Counted from the stretch's first letter, positions 8,047-17,113 are shown. The stretch: DNA of 64,000 nucleotides from Caballeronia terrestris (GCF_001544515.1 NZ_FCOL02000029.1:18575-82574); one strand, 5' to 3'. Numbers and translations are program-made. The notes: generated from the sequence alone by a model not told the origin.

Positions 8047-8907
8047 ATGCTCGCTCGTCTCCCGCTCTACCTGCGCCTCGTGCGCCTCGACAAGCCCATC
8101 GGCAACCTGCTGCTGCTCTGGCCGACGCTCAACGCGCTGTGGATCGCATCGAACGGCCGTCCGTCGCCGATGCTGCTCGCCATCTTCGTGATCGGCACGA
8201 TCCTGATGCGCTCCGCCGGCTGCGCGATCAACGATTACGCCGACCGCGATTTCGACCGTCACGTGAAGCGCACCGAAAACCGCCCGCTGACCTCGGGCAA
8301 GATCCAGGCGTGGGAGGCGGTCGCGCTGGCGGCGGCGCTCTCGCTCATCGCGTTCCTGCTGATCCTGCCGCTCAATACGCTAACGAAGGAACTTTCGGTG
8401 TTCGCGCTCTTCGTCGCGGGGACGTATCCGTTCACGAAGCGCTTTTTCGCGATTCCGCAGGCATATCTCGGGATCGCGTTCGGTTTCGGCATCCCGATGG
8501 CGTTCGCCGCCGTGCAGGACCACGTGCCGATACTCGCGTGGATCATGCTGGCTGCGAACGTGTTCTGGTCGGTCGCCTACGACACCGAGTACGCGATGGT
8601 CGATCGCGACGACGACATCAAGATCGGCATTCGCACGTCGGCGCTGACTTTCGGCCGCTACGACGTGTTCGCCGTGATGCTCTGCTACGCGGTGACGCTC
8701 GCGATCTACGTGGGGATCGGGATTGCTTTGGGCTTCGGCTGGTTGTACTGGCTCGGCTGGGCGGCGGCGGCGGGGTGCGCGGTTTATCATTACGCGCTGA
8801 TTCGTAACCGCGAGCGCATGCCGTGCTTCGCGGCGTTCAAGCACAACAACTGGCTCGGCGGCGCGCTGTTCGCGGGGATCGCGCTGCATTATGCGATGGC
8901 GACTTAA
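8047..8907 (+). CDS. ubiA: 4-hydroxybenzoate octaprenyltransferase
   Basis: UbiA prenylates 4-hydroxybenzoate in ubiquinone synthesis at the inner membrane. The 286-residue protein is of usual length and highly hydrophobic, with eight or nine predicted membrane helices. Both Mg-diphosphate motifs are present: NDYADRDFDRHVKRTENRPL near residue 65 and YDTEYAMVDRDDD near residue 180. The start was set at the ATG giving MLARLPLYLRLVRLDKPIG, the family N-terminus; a longer frame from 7996 has no similarity. The gene converges on proC through a shared terminator. Confidence 0.95.
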   Translation: MLARLPLYLRLVRLDKPIGNLLLLWPTLNALWIASNGRPSPMLLAIFVIGTILMRSAGCAINDYADRDFDRHVKRTENRPLTSGKIQAWEAVALAAALSLIAFLLILPLNTLTKELSVFALFVAGTYPFTKRFFAIPQAYLGIAFGFGIPMAFAAVQDHVPILAWIMLAANVFWSVAYDTEYAMVDRDDDIKIGIRTSALTFGRYDVFAVMLCYAVTLAIYVGIGIALGFGWLYWLGWAAAAGCAVYHYALIRNRERMPCFAAFKHNNWLGGALFAGIALHYAMAT

Positions 8908-8933
8908 GCCTCTCGCAGCCACCTTCGCTTGCT

Positions 8934-8971
8934 AAAAAGCCGTTCCAGTCTCACGACCGGAACGGCTTTTT
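8934..8971. terminator. Bidirectional terminator between ubiA and proC
   Basis: AAAAAGCCGTTCC pairs perfectly with GGAACGGCTTTTT around a 12-base loop. The flanking A and T runs allow termination of both converging genes. Confidence 0.9.
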
Positions 8972-8995
8972 CATGCGCGTCGAATCATCAATAAC

Positions 8996-9808
8996 TCACC
9001 CCGCCCCCAACTCATCGCCCATCTCCTTCGCCCGCGCATCCGCCGCAAGCGCACCGCGCACGATTGCATCTTTCACACCGGACGCATCGAACGATGCCAG
9101 CGCTGCCGCCGTCGTCCCGCCCTTCGACGTCACCCGTTCGCGCAGCACGCGCGCCGGCTCGCCCGACTGCGCCGCGAGCTGCGCCGCCCCCGTAAATGTT
9201 GCGACGGCGAGCGCGCGGGCTTGCTCCTCGTCCATGCCGAGCTGGCGCGCGGCTTCCTGCATCGCCTCGATGAAATAGAACACGTACGCCGGGCCGCTGC
9301 CCGAAATCGCGGTGACGGCGTCGATCTTCGCTTCGTCGTCGAACCAGACGGCCGCGCCGACCGCCTCCAGCACCTTCGACGCCAGCGCCTTCGCCGCATC
9401 GTCGACGCCCGGCAGCGCCGCGAGCCCCGTCACGCCCATGCCGATCAGCGCGGGCGTGTTCGGCATCGTCCGTACGATGCGCGCATAGCCGCCGAGCCAG
9501 CGCGACAGGTCGCTCGCGCGGATGCCCGCGGCGATGCTGATGACGAGCTGCGCCGACAGATGCGGCGCCAGCGCCTTCGCGACGTCCTTCAGCACCTGAG
9601 GCTTGACCGCGAGCAGGATCGCATCGAAGCCGCCGAGCGTTGCGTCGATCGCCGCGCCCGTCGCGATGCCGAACTGCTCTGCGGTGCGCGCGCGGGCTTC
9701 GTCGTTGATATCGATTGCGTACAGGTCCGCCGGCGCCACGCCGCGCTTGATCAGGCCGCCGATGAGCGCTGCGGCCATGTTGCCGCCGCCGATGAATGCA
9801 ATTTTCAT
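8996..9808 (-). CDS. proC: Pyrroline-5-carboxylate reductase
   Basis: ProC reduces 1-pyrroline-5-carboxylate to proline with NAD(P)H, the last step of proline synthesis. The 270-residue protein opens with the Rossmann motif IGGGNMAAALIGGL and carries the family signature near the C-terminus (residues about 220-245, in VLRERVTSKGGTTAAALASF). The substrate loop (AISGSGPAYVFYFIEAM) is intact. It lies 30 bases downstream of the yggS gene on the same strand, the widespread yggS-proC pair, and the two are probably co-transcribed. Confidence 0.95.
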   Translation of the reverse strand: MKIAFIGGGNMAAALIGGLIKRGVAPADLYAIDINDEARARTAEQFGIATGAAIDATLGGFDAILLAVKPQVLKDVAKALAPHLSAQLVISIAAGIRASDLSRWLGGYARIVRTMPNTPALIGMGVTGLAALPGVDDAAKALASKVLEAVGAAVWFDDEAKIDAVTAISGSGPAYVFYFIEAMQEAARQLGMDEEQARALAVATFTGAAQLAAQSGEPARVLRERVTSKGGTTAAALASFDASGVKDAIVRGALAADARAKEMGDELGAG

Positions 9809-9838
9809 GGTGAGTTTGCAGAGGTCAGAAGAGAAGTG

Positions 9839-10537
9839 TCACTTCGAATAATCGCGCGCGCCGAAGATTGCCGTGCCGATGCGCACCATCGTCGCGCCTT
9901 CGAGCACGGCCGCCTCCAGATCCGCCGACATGCCGATCGACAGCGTATCGAGGTCGAGGCCATCGGCGCGCAGCGTGTCCAGCAGCGCGCGCAGGCGGGC
10001 GTGCGGCACGCGCTGCTCGTCGCGCGTGGCGGCGGCTTCGGGGATCGCCATCAGTCCGCGCAGCCGCAAGCCGGGCAGGGCGGCGATCTTGTGCGCGAGC
10101 CCGGCGGCTTCGTCCGGCTCGACGCCGCTTTTCGATGCCTCGCCGCTCACGTTCACCTGCAGACACACGTTGAGCGCCGCCGCGCCCTCGGGACGCTGAT
10201 CGGACAGCCGCTCGGCGATCTTCAGCCGGTCGACGGAATGCACCCAGTCGAAGTGTTCGGCGACGACTTTCGTCTTGTTCGATTGCAGCGGCCCGATGAA
10301 ATGCCACTCGATCTCGTCGCGCAGCGCGCCGAGTTCCGTGATCTTGGCGACCGCTTCCTGCACGTAGTTTTCGCCGAACGCGCGCTGGCCAGCGTCGAAG
10401 GCGGCGCGGACATCGCTGGCGGGGAAGGTCTTCGAGACGGCGAGCAGCTTGACCGACGAGGGACCGCGTGAAGCGGCGGCGGCCGCCTGCGCGATGCGTT
10501 GCCTTACTGCGTCGAGATGAATGGCGATATCGGACAT
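9839..10537 (-). CDS. yggS: PLP homeostasis protein, YggS/PROSC family
   Basis: The 232-residue cytoplasmic protein is a single alanine-racemase-like TIM barrel that binds pyridoxal phosphate and helps buffer the free cofactor. The PLP lysine lies in KLLAVSKTFPA near residue 36. Other signatures are FGENYVQEA, WHFIGPLQSNK, and the phosphate-binding end LSIGMSADLEAA with VRIGTAIFG. The start is the ATG giving MSDIAIHLDAVRQRI; much longer in-frame extensions toward glcF are not protein-like. It pairs with proC, as in many bacteria. Confidence 0.93.
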   Translation of the reverse strand: MSDIAIHLDAVRQRIAQAAAAASRGPSSVKLLAVSKTFPASDVRAAFDAGQRAFGENYVQEAVAKITELGALRDEIEWHFIGPLQSNKTKVVAEHFDWVHSVDRLKIAERLSDQRPEGAAALNVCLQVNVSGEASKSGVEPDEAAGLAHKIAALPGLRLRGLMAIPEAAATRDEQRVPHARLRALLDTLRADGLDLDTLSIGMSADLEAAVLEGATMVRIGTAIFGARDYSK

Positions 10538-10596
10538 GGCGAATGCGGCGCGGTATGCAAACCGTCGATTATACGGACGCCCCCGCGACGCACGCG

Positions 10597-11823
10597 CTAC
10601 CCGTAAAGCAAGTGTTCGAGCAGTTGAATCCAGTGCGTAACGGGCGTGGACGTGCCGCTCTGCAAGTGCGCGATGCATCCGACATTCGCCGACACGATCA
10701 ACTGTGCCTCCAGCTTTTCGAGCTTGTCGAGCTTCTGGTCGCGCAGCTTGTAAGAGAGCTTCGGCTGAAGCACCGAATACGTGCCGGCGGAGCCGCAGCA
10801 GAGATGGCTGTCGGCGGGCAGGCGCACTTCGATCCCGAGCGCGGTCAGCAACTGCTCGACTTGTCCGCGAATCTGCTGTCCATGCTGCAGCGTGCACGGC
10901 GGATGAAACGCCACCGTATGCACACCGCGGCGGCGCGCGAGCGTCACGAGTTCTTCCTCGTATTGCGGCAGGATTTCGGCGAGGTCGCGCGTGAGATCGA
11001 CGATGCGCCGCGCCCGCTCCGCGTAAGCCGGATCGTCGCGCAAGAGGTGCGCGTATTCCTTCACCGTCGCGCCGCAGCCGGACGCGTTCATCACGATCGC
11101 CTCGACGCCGTCGTCGACGTACGGCCACCACGCGTCGATGTTGTTGCGCACGTCTTCGAGGGCGTCGTCGTTGTAGCCGAGATGCAGGCGGATCGCGCCG
11201 CAGCAGCCTGCATCGGGGGCCGTCACGATCTCGATGCCGAGCGCATCGAAGACGCGCGCCGTCGCCGTGTTGACGTTCGGCATCATCGCGGGCTGCACGC
11301 AACCCGAGAGCATCAGCATCTTGCGTTCGTGCTTGCGCGTAGGCGCGGCGAGCGGCCTTTCGGCGAGCGGAATCTTCGCGCGCAGTTTCTTCGAGAGCAG
11401 CGGCCGGAACTGCTGGCCGATCTTCATCGCGGGCGTGAAAAGCGTGCTGTTCGGCAGGAAGTTCGCGAGCAGTTTGCGCTGGAGACGCTGCCGCAGCGGC
11501 CGCTCGACTTTCTCCTCGACCACCTTGCGCCCGATCTCGACGAGCCTTCCGTACTGCACGCCCGACGGACACGTTGTTTCACAACTGCGGCACGTAAGAC
11601 AGCGGTCCAGATGCAGTTGCGTGCTGCGCGTGACGGGCGCGCCTTCGAGCATCTGCTTCATCAAATAGATGCGCCCGCGCGGGCCGTCGAGTTCGTCGCC
11701 GAGGAGCTGATAGGTCGGGCAGGTCGCCGTGCAGAAACCGCAGTGCACGCACTTTCGCAGGATGGCATCGGCTTCGTCGCCTTCGGGCGTACCGCGGATG
11801 AAATCGGCGAGATTGGTTTGCAT
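10597..11823 (-). CDS. glcF: Glycolate oxidase iron-sulfur subunit
   Basis: GlcF passes electrons from the flavin subunits of glycolate dehydrogenase to the respiratory chain. The 408-residue protein has two 4Fe-4S clusters: C25, C28, C31 and C35 (CVHCGFCTATC), then C75, C78, C81 and C85 (CLTCRSCETTC). Two C-terminal CCG domains follow, each with a Cys-Cys-Gly core (DAGCCGAIRLH and SHLCCGSAG). It lies 18 bases downstream of glcE and completes a glcD-glcE-glcF operon. Confidence 0.95.
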   Translation of the reverse strand: MQTNLADFIRGTPEGDEADAILRKCVHCGFCTATCPTYQLLGDELDGPRGRIYLMKQMLEGAPVTRSTQLHLDRCLTCRSCETTCPSGVQYGRLVEIGRKVVEEKVERPLRQRLQRKLLANFLPNSTLFTPAMKIGQQFRPLLSKKLRAKIPLAERPLAAPTRKHERKMLMLSGCVQPAMMPNVNTATARVFDALGIEIVTAPDAGCCGAIRLHLGYNDDALEDVRNNIDAWWPYVDDGVEAIVMNASGCGATVKEYAHLLRDDPAYAERARRIVDLTRDLAEILPQYEEELVTLARRRGVHTVAFHPPCTLQHGQQIRGQVEQLLTALGIEVRLPADSHLCCGSAGTYSVLQPKLSYKLRDQKLDKLEKLEAQLIVSANVGCIAHLQSGTSTPVTHWIQLLEHLLYG

Positions 11824-11841
11824 CGCGTGGTTTTTCCGCGC

Positions 11842-12930
11842 TCAGAAGTCGGGGTAGAGACGGCCGCGATTGAAGATGCGCGCGGGATCGAAAGCGGCTT
11901 TCAGTCCGCGATGAATTTTCATCAGCGGCGCGGGCAGCGGCGTGAAGACGCCCGCATTGCGATCGTACGAAGCGCCCGCGCGGAAGATTGTCGCGTGGCC
12001 GCCAGCCTGTTTCGCGCTGATGCGCACGGTCTGCGGATCGGTATCGGTGATCCACCAGCGCTGCGCACCGCCCCATTCCATCAACTGCGCGCCGGGCAGA
12101 TGCAGCGGCTCGGCAATCGACGGCAGCGCGAGACGCCAGAGCGCCGCCTTCGGCTCGATCACCGCGAAGAACGGATCGGTCTGTTCGCGCAGGCCGACCC
12201 AGAAGCGATCGGCCTCCACTGCATCGACGACTTCGCCGCCGAGCGTCGTGCGCGCCGCCTTCACGGCCGCTTCCGCGCCCGCGAGCCGCAGCGCGAGCGT
12301 GCCGTCGCGCCACGCGCTGCCGGTGATCGGCAGCGGATGGCCGCCCCATTCGTTGAGCTTGCGCACGCCGTCGGTCGCGTGCATGTCGAACTTGAGCGTC
12401 GCCTCGGCGACGGATTTCGGCAGCACCTTGATCGACAGTTCGAGGATCAGCCCGAGCGTGCCGAGCGAGCCGGCCAAAAGCCGCGAGACGTCGTAGCCCG
12501 CGACGTTCTTCACCACTTGCCCGCCGAAGTGAAGCACCTGGCCGTGGCCGTTCATCACGACCGCGCCGAGCACGAAGTCGCGTGGCGCGCCGGTCCACGC
12601 ACGGCGCGGCCCCGCGATGCCCGCCGCGATGCAGCCGCCGATGGTCGCATCGCGCCCGAAATGCGGCGGCTCGAACGGCAGCATCTGGTCGCATTCGCGC
12701 AGCGCCGCCTCGACGGCCCGAAGCGGCGTGCCCGCCTTTACGGTGATCACGAGCTCGGCCGGGTCGTATTCGATGATCCCGCTATGTGCGCGCGTATCGA
12801 GGATCTCGCCGCGCAGCGTCTGCCCGTACCAGTCCTTCGTGCCGCCGCCCCGGATGCGGACCGGCGTGCTGGTTTCAGTGGCGCGGCGAATCCGTTCCGA
12901 CCAGCCGGCGACGATGTCGTCGTGTTCCAT
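11842..12930 (-). CDS. glcE: Glycolate oxidase FAD-binding subunit
   Basis: GlcE is the smaller FAD-binding subunit of glycolate dehydrogenase. The 362-residue protein has a PCMH-type FAD domain (RIRGGGTKDWYG, PFEPPHFGRDATIGGCIAAG, VVKNVAGYDVSRLLAGS) and a short C-terminal substrate domain, as expected for GlcE and unlike full-length GlcD. It lies 94 bases after glcD and 18 bases before glcF on the same strand. All three together are needed for glycolate oxidation in known systems. Confidence 0.94.
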   Translation of the reverse strand: MEHDDIVAGWSERIRRATETSTPVRIRGGGTKDWYGQTLRGEILDTRAHSGIIEYDPAELVITVKAGTPLRAVEAALRECDQMLPFEPPHFGRDATIGGCIAAGIAGPRRAWTGAPRDFVLGAVVMNGHGQVLHFGGQVVKNVAGYDVSRLLAGSLGTLGLILELSIKVLPKSVAEATLKFDMHATDGVRKLNEWGGHPLPITGSAWRDGTLALRLAGAEAAVKAARTTLGGEVVDAVEADRFWVGLREQTDPFFAVIEPKAALWRLALPSIAEPLHLPGAQLMEWGGAQRWWITDTDPQTVRISAKQAGGHATIFRAGASYDRNAGVFTPLPAPLMKIHRGLKAAFDPARIFNRGRLYPDF

Positions 12931-13024
12931 GGTGTCCGCTTCTCGTGGCTCGTCGATCGATTGTACCGGCCGGTTCAGGCCGCACGTCTCGGGTTAAACG
13001 TGGATAGCCTGCGGTGTGCTCGCT

Positions 13025-14518
13025 TCAGAAGCGCGGGATCTCGGGATGCGGCAGCAGTCCGCCGCGAATGTGCATCTTGCCGTACTCGGCGCAGCGCGCG
13101 CGCGTCGGGATGCCTTTATCGGGGTTCAGCAGGCCGGGCGGGTCGAATGCGCGTTTCACCGCGTGAAACGCGTCGCGCTCTTCCGGCGAAAACTGCACGC
13201 ACATCGAATTGATCTTCTCGATGCCGACGCCGTGCTCGCCCGTCACCGTGCCGCCCAGCTCGACACACGTCTCCAGGATGTCGGAGCCGAACGCCTCCGC
13301 GCGGTGCCATTCGTCGAGATCGTTGCCGTTGAAGAGAATCAGCGGATGCATATTGCCGTCGCCGGCGTGGAACACGTTGATACAGCGCAGCGCGTACTTC
13401 TTCTCCATCTGCTCGATGCGCGCGAGCAGCGGCCCGATCTGGCGGCGCGGCACGGTGCCGTCCATGCAGTAGTAATCCGGCGACATGCGCCCGGCCGCCG
13501 GAAACGCGTTCTTGCGACCCGACCAGAATTTGAGACGCTCGGCTTCCGAGCGCGAAATCTGGATGCGGCTCGCGCCGTTCTCGCGCAGCACGGCCGTCAT
13601 GCGGACGATTTCCTCGGCGACCTCGTCGTAGGTGCCATCCGATTCGCAGAGCAGGATCGCGGCGGCTTCGAGGTCGTAGCCGGCGTTCACGAATTCCTCG
13701 ACGGCGCGCGTCGCGGGTTTGTCCATCATTTCGAGACCGGCCGGGATGATGCCCGCCGCGATGATCGCCGCGACCGCGTTGCCGCCTTTCACGACGTCGT
13801 CGAAGCTCGCCATGATGACTTGCGCCGTCTGCGGCTTCGGAATCAGCTTGACGGTGATCTCGGTGACGATCGCGAACATGCCTTCGCTGCCGATCAAAAC
13901 GGCGAGCAGGTCGAGCCCGGGCGCGTCGGGCGCGAGCGAGCCGAATTCGACGATATCGCCTTCCATCGTCACCGCGCGCACGCGCAGCACGTTATGGACG
14001 GTCAGGCCGTACTTCAGGCAGTGCACGCCGCCCGAATTCTCGGAGACGTTGCCGCCGATCGTGCACGCTATCTGCGACGACGGATCGGGCGCGTAATAGA
14101 GACCGTAGGGCGCGGCGGCTTCGGAGATCGACAGATTGCGCACGCCTGGCTGGACGGTGGCGGTGCGCGCGTACGGATCGACTTCGACGATCTTCCGGAA
14201 GCGCGCGAGCGACAGCACGATGCCGTGGCGGATCGGCATCGCGCCGCCCGATAGACCGGTGCCCGCGCCGCGCGGGACGATCGGCACGTCGAGCCGGAGG
14301 CAAATCTGCACGACGCGCTGCACTTGCGCCTCGGTTTCCGGCAACGCGACCGCGAGCGGCAGACGGCGATAGGCGGCGAGGCCGTCGCATTCGTAGGCGG
14401 CGGTGTCTTCGTCGCGAAAGAGCAGGCAATGCGTCGGCAACACGGCCATCAGCGCCTGCACGACTTCGCGCTGGCGCTGTTCCAGCACTTCCGGCGTGAA
14501 TTCCGTGGGTGCGTTCAT
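13025..14518 (-). CDS. glcD: Glycolate oxidase catalytic subunit
   Basis: GlcD is the larger flavoprotein subunit that oxidises glycolate to glyoxylate. The 497-residue protein has the FAD pyrophosphate loop PRGAGTGLSGGAMP, the second FAD stretch IGGNVSENSGGVHCLKYG, and the C-terminal active-site segments VFHAGDGNMHPLI and GTVTGEHGVGIEKI. A strong AGGAGGA ribosome-binding site sits four bases before the ATG. It is the first glc gene and is preceded on the same strand by a related D-2-hydroxyacid dehydrogenase, so both may share a transcript. No GlcC-type regulator is in the window. Confidence 0.95.
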   Translation of the reverse strand: MNAPTEFTPEVLEQRQREVVQALMAVLPTHCLLFRDEDTAAYECDGLAAYRRLPLAVALPETEAQVQRVVQICLRLDVPIVPRGAGTGLSGGAMPIRHGIVLSLARFRKIVEVDPYARTATVQPGVRNLSISEAAAPYGLYYAPDPSSQIACTIGGNVSENSGGVHCLKYGLTVHNVLRVRAVTMEGDIVEFGSLAPDAPGLDLLAVLIGSEGMFAIVTEITVKLIPKPQTAQVIMASFDDVVKGGNAVAAIIAAGIIPAGLEMMDKPATRAVEEFVNAGYDLEAAAILLCESDGTYDEVAEEIVRMTAVLRENGASRIQISRSEAERLKFWSGRKNAFPAAGRMSPDYYCMDGTVPRRQIGPLLARIEQMEKKYALRCINVFHAGDGNMHPLILFNGNDLDEWHRAEAFGSDILETCVELGGTVTGEHGVGIEKINSMCVQFSPEERDAFHAVKRAFDPPGLLNPDKGIPTRARCAEYGKMHIRGGLLPHPEIPRF

Positions 14519-14603
14519 ATCTCCTCCTGGCGCCTGGTTCTTGAAATGTGCGGTTTGTCGCTCGGGCGTCGATCCGGCGCTCTCAGCCGCTGGTCCGCGC
14601 GCA

Positions 14604-16019
14604 TCACGCCGCGAAGGAAAAGATCTTGCCGGGGTTCATCAGGTTGTTCGGATCGAGCGAATGCTTGATTGCGCGCATCACGCCGACCGCATCCTCGCCG
14701 TGCTCCTCGATCAGGAAGCCCATCTTGTGCAGCCCCACGCCATGCTCGCCCGTGCACGTGCCACCCATGCGCAGCGCGCGCTGCACGATCCGGTGATTGA
14801 TGCGCTCCGCTTCTTCCAGCTCTTCGGGCTTCGCGGGATCGAGCAGCATCGCGACGTGAAAATTGCCGTCACCGACATGGCCGACGATCGGGCACGGCAG
14901 CGTCGATGCCTTCAAATCCTGCTCCGTCTCGACGACGCATTCCGCGAGCCGCGAAATCGGCACGCAAACGTCTGTCGTCACCGCGCGGCAGCCGGGCTTC
15001 AGTTGCAGCATCGCGAAATAGGCCGAATGGCGCGCGTTCCAGAGACGGCTGCGATCTTCCGGGCGCGTCGCCCATTCGAAATCGGCGCCCGAATTCTGCG
15101 CGACGATCTCCTGCACGATGCCCGCCTGTTCCGCGACACCCGATTCGGAGCCGTGGAACTCGAAGAACAGCATCGGCGATTCGCGGAAGGTGAGGTTCGA
15201 GTGACGGTTGATCGCGCGCACGGCGAGCGAATCGAGGAACTCGACGCGCGCCACCGGCACGCCCATCTGAATCGTTTCGATGACAGCGCGCACCGCATCG
15301 CCCATCGACGGGAACGCGCACACCGCCGCTGACACGGCTTCCGGCTGCGGATAGAGCCGGACCGTGATTTCCGTGATGACGCCGAGCGTGCCTTCGGAGC
15401 CGACGAAAAGGCGCGTCAGGTCATATCCGGCCGACGACTTGCGCGCGCGCGTGCCGGTCTTGATGACGCGGCCGTCGGCGAGTACGACGGTCAGCGCCAG
15501 CACGTTCTCGCGCATCGTGCCGTAGCGCACGGCGTTGGTGCCCGAGGCGCGCGTCGCCGACATCCCGCCGATGCTCGCGTCCGCGCCCGGATCGATCGGG
15601 AAGAAGAGGCCGGTGTCGCGCAGCGCCTCGTTCAGCTGCTTGCGCGAAATGCCAGGCTCGACGGTGACGGTCAGGTCCTCGGCGTTGATCGCGAGCACGC
15701 GGTTCATCTCCGACAAATCGATCGACACGCCGCCCTGCACCGCGAGCAGATGCCCTTCGAGCGACGAACCGTTGCCGTAGGGAATGATCGGCACGTCGTA
15801 TTGGCCGCAGAGTTTCACGATCGCCTGCACGTCCTCCGTGCTGCGCGCGAAGACGACGGCGTCGGGCAATTGCGGATCGAACGGGGATTCGTCGCGGCCG
15901 TGGTGCTCGAGCACGGCGCGCGCGCTCGTCGCGCGATCCCCGAATTGCGCTTTGAGCGCATCGAAAAGCGCGGCGGGGAAGGGGCGGCGAACGGCCAGCG
16001 GCGGGACGGGATGATTCAC
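14604..16019 (-). CDS. FAD-linked D-2-hydroxyacid (D-lactate) dehydrogenase
   Basis: A 471-residue flavoprotein of the GlcD/D-lactate dehydrogenase (cytochrome) family. The FAD motifs are PYGNGSSLEGHLL and IGGMSATRASGTNAVRYGTM; the metal and substrate site lies in VGHVGDGNFHVAMLLD and GTCTGEHGVGLHKMGF. It resembles stand-alone D-lactate dehydrogenases more than GlcD. The start was placed at a GTG (16019) with a GGAG site eight bases upstream; an ATG 26 codons further upstream lacks family sequence. It is 85 bases upstream of glcD, so glycolate and D-lactate oxidation may be co-expressed. The exact substrate is not provable from sequence. Confidence 0.88.
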   Translation of the reverse strand: MNHPVPPLAVRRPFPAALFDALKAQFGDRATSARAVLEHHGRDESPFDPQLPDAVVFARSTEDVQAIVKLCGQYDVPIIPYGNGSSLEGHLLAVQGGVSIDLSEMNRVLAINAEDLTVTVEPGISRKQLNEALRDTGLFFPIDPGADASIGGMSATRASGTNAVRYGTMRENVLALTVVLADGRVIKTGTRARKSSAGYDLTRLFVGSEGTLGVITEITVRLYPQPEAVSAAVCAFPSMGDAVRAVIETIQMGVPVARVEFLDSLAVRAINRHSNLTFRESPMLFFEFHGSESGVAEQAGIVQEIVAQNSGADFEWATRPEDRSRLWNARHSAYFAMLQLKPGCRAVTTDVCVPISRLAECVVETEQDLKASTLPCPIVGHVGDGNFHVAMLLDPAKPEELEEAERINHRIVQRALRMGGTCTGEHGVGLHKMGFLIEEHGEDAVGVMRAIKHSLDPNNLMNPGKIFSFAA

Positions 16020-16220
16020 GGTGTTGTCTCCGGACCTCGGGGCGCTTTGTTCAGTCGCCCGATTATTGGTTGATTTGATTCGAATCGCGCGCGGCACGTG
16101 ACGAAACCGGCGCGGTTAATCGGTATTTTGAAGTTATTTTACGCCGATAGACCCTCGTCCGCCGGGCATCGGCAGGCTTCATAATGAACGGCTCGATGAC
16201 GCGCAAAACGGAGAGAAACG

Positions 16221-16772
16221 ATGGGCAATCGCCTGAGCAAGATAGCGACGCGCACCGGCGACGACGGCACGACCGGCCTCGGCGACGGCAGTCGCGTGCA
16301 GAAGGACGACGCGCGGATCGCGGCGATCGGCGACGTCGACGAACTCAATTCGCAGATTGGCGTGCTGCTGTGCGAGCCGCTGCCGGGGAACGTGCGGGCG
16401 GCGCTCGTGGATATCCAGCACGATCTGTTCGATCTCGGCGGCGAGTTGTGCTTTCCGGGGCATTCGATGATCGAAACGCAGCATCTGGCGCGGCTCGATG
16501 CGTGGCTTGCCGATTACAACGCAACGTTGCCGCCGCTGAAGGAGTTCATTTTGCCGGCGGGATCGCGGGGAGCGTCGCTGGCGCATGTGGCGCGGACGGT
16601 ATGCCGGCGGGCAGAGCGGTCGATCGTGGCGCTCGGGCGGGTGGATAAGGTCAACGCGGCGCCGAGGCAGTATGTGAATCGGCTGTCGGATTTGCTGTTC
16701 GTGTTTGCTCGGGTGCTAAATCGCGTGGACGGTGGCAGCGATGTTCTGTGGGATCACGAGCGGAGGAAGTAG
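16221..16772 (+). CDS. pduO: ATP:cob(I)alamin adenosyltransferase, PduO type
   Basis: The 183-residue enzyme adenosylates cob(I)alamin to make coenzyme B12. The N-terminal ATP-binding signature is present (KIATRTGDDGTTGLGDGSRVQKDD), as are the trimer-interface residues (VDELNSQIGVLL, HDLFDLGGELCFPG) and the C-terminal arginine-rich helix (ARTVCRRAERSIVAL, then VNRLSDLLFVFAR). A ribosome-binding site (GGAGAGAAACG) precedes the ATG. No cobalamin riboswitch was recognised upstream. It converges on a small unknown gene, with a four-base gap. Confidence 0.93.
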   Translation: MGNRLSKIATRTGDDGTTGLGDGSRVQKDDARIAAIGDVDELNSQIGVLLCEPLPGNVRAALVDIQHDLFDLGGELCFPGHSMIETQHLARLDAWLADYNATLPPLKEFILPAGSRGASLAHVARTVCRRAERSIVALGRVDKVNAAPRQYVNRLSDLLFVFARVLNRVDGGSDVLWDHERRK

Positions 16773-16776
16773 GGGC

Positions 16777-16977
16777 TCAGGCTTCCTCGGGCGTTGGGAG
16801 AATCCAGTTGCGGGCGGTCCTGTTCAGGCGCGCCCTTTCTGGCGCTGCCTCAGCGAAGTCTTCGTAGACTTCACCGGTTATTTCACTCGGCCATGCCCAT
16901 TCGTCCGCCTGAGCGTGAGTTTCTTTGGACGGACACACGTCCTGTGACCGGCCCGACCCGTAGCGTTGTTCATTCAT
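16777..16977 (-). CDS. Small hypothetical protein, 66 residues
   Basis: I do not recognise a named family. The ATG at 16977 has a GGGGAG site four bases upstream, which favours this start over a longer frame from 17211 that would run across the hmp control region. The protein is soluble and charged (MNEQRYGSGRSQD, then EITGEVYEDFAEAAPERARL) and ends in the distinctive RNWILPTPEEA. It is convergent with the adenosyltransferase and divergent from hmp. No membrane segment or signal peptide is seen. Confidence 0.55.
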   Translation of the reverse strand: MNEQRYGSGRSQDVCPSKETHAQADEWAWPSEITGEVYEDFAEAAPERARLNRTARNWILPTPEEA

Positions 16978-17090
16978 GATGGCTCCCCGCGCGCGCTGAG
17001 AGGACATTCTGCATGCGAGCTTCGAGCCGTGGTCGATGAGAAAATAGATCCACAAACTGCGACAAAAGCACTCATTCAGCGCTCCCTTAA

Positions 17091-17113
17091 AAGATGTAGC
17101 ATCGATGCATCTT
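17091..17113 (+). promoter_or_regulatory. NsrR-type operator upstream of hmp
   Basis: A 23-base imperfect palindrome begins AAGATG and ends CATCTT, the arms of the known NsrR nitric-oxide repressor site, with partly symmetric middle bases. It ends 18 bases before the hmp ATG. NsrR control of hmp is established in several proteobacteria, so arms and context together make this likely. Confidence 0.75.

Noticed and set aside
10468..13212. Open frame of about 900 codons antisense to glcF and glcE
   Set aside because: Arg- and Ala-rich shadow composition; the opposite strand encodes two clear glycolate oxidase subunits.
16020..16220. Cobalamin riboswitch before the adenosyltransferase gene
   Set aside because: No B12-box-like sequence or extended leader structure is visible in the 200-base spacer.
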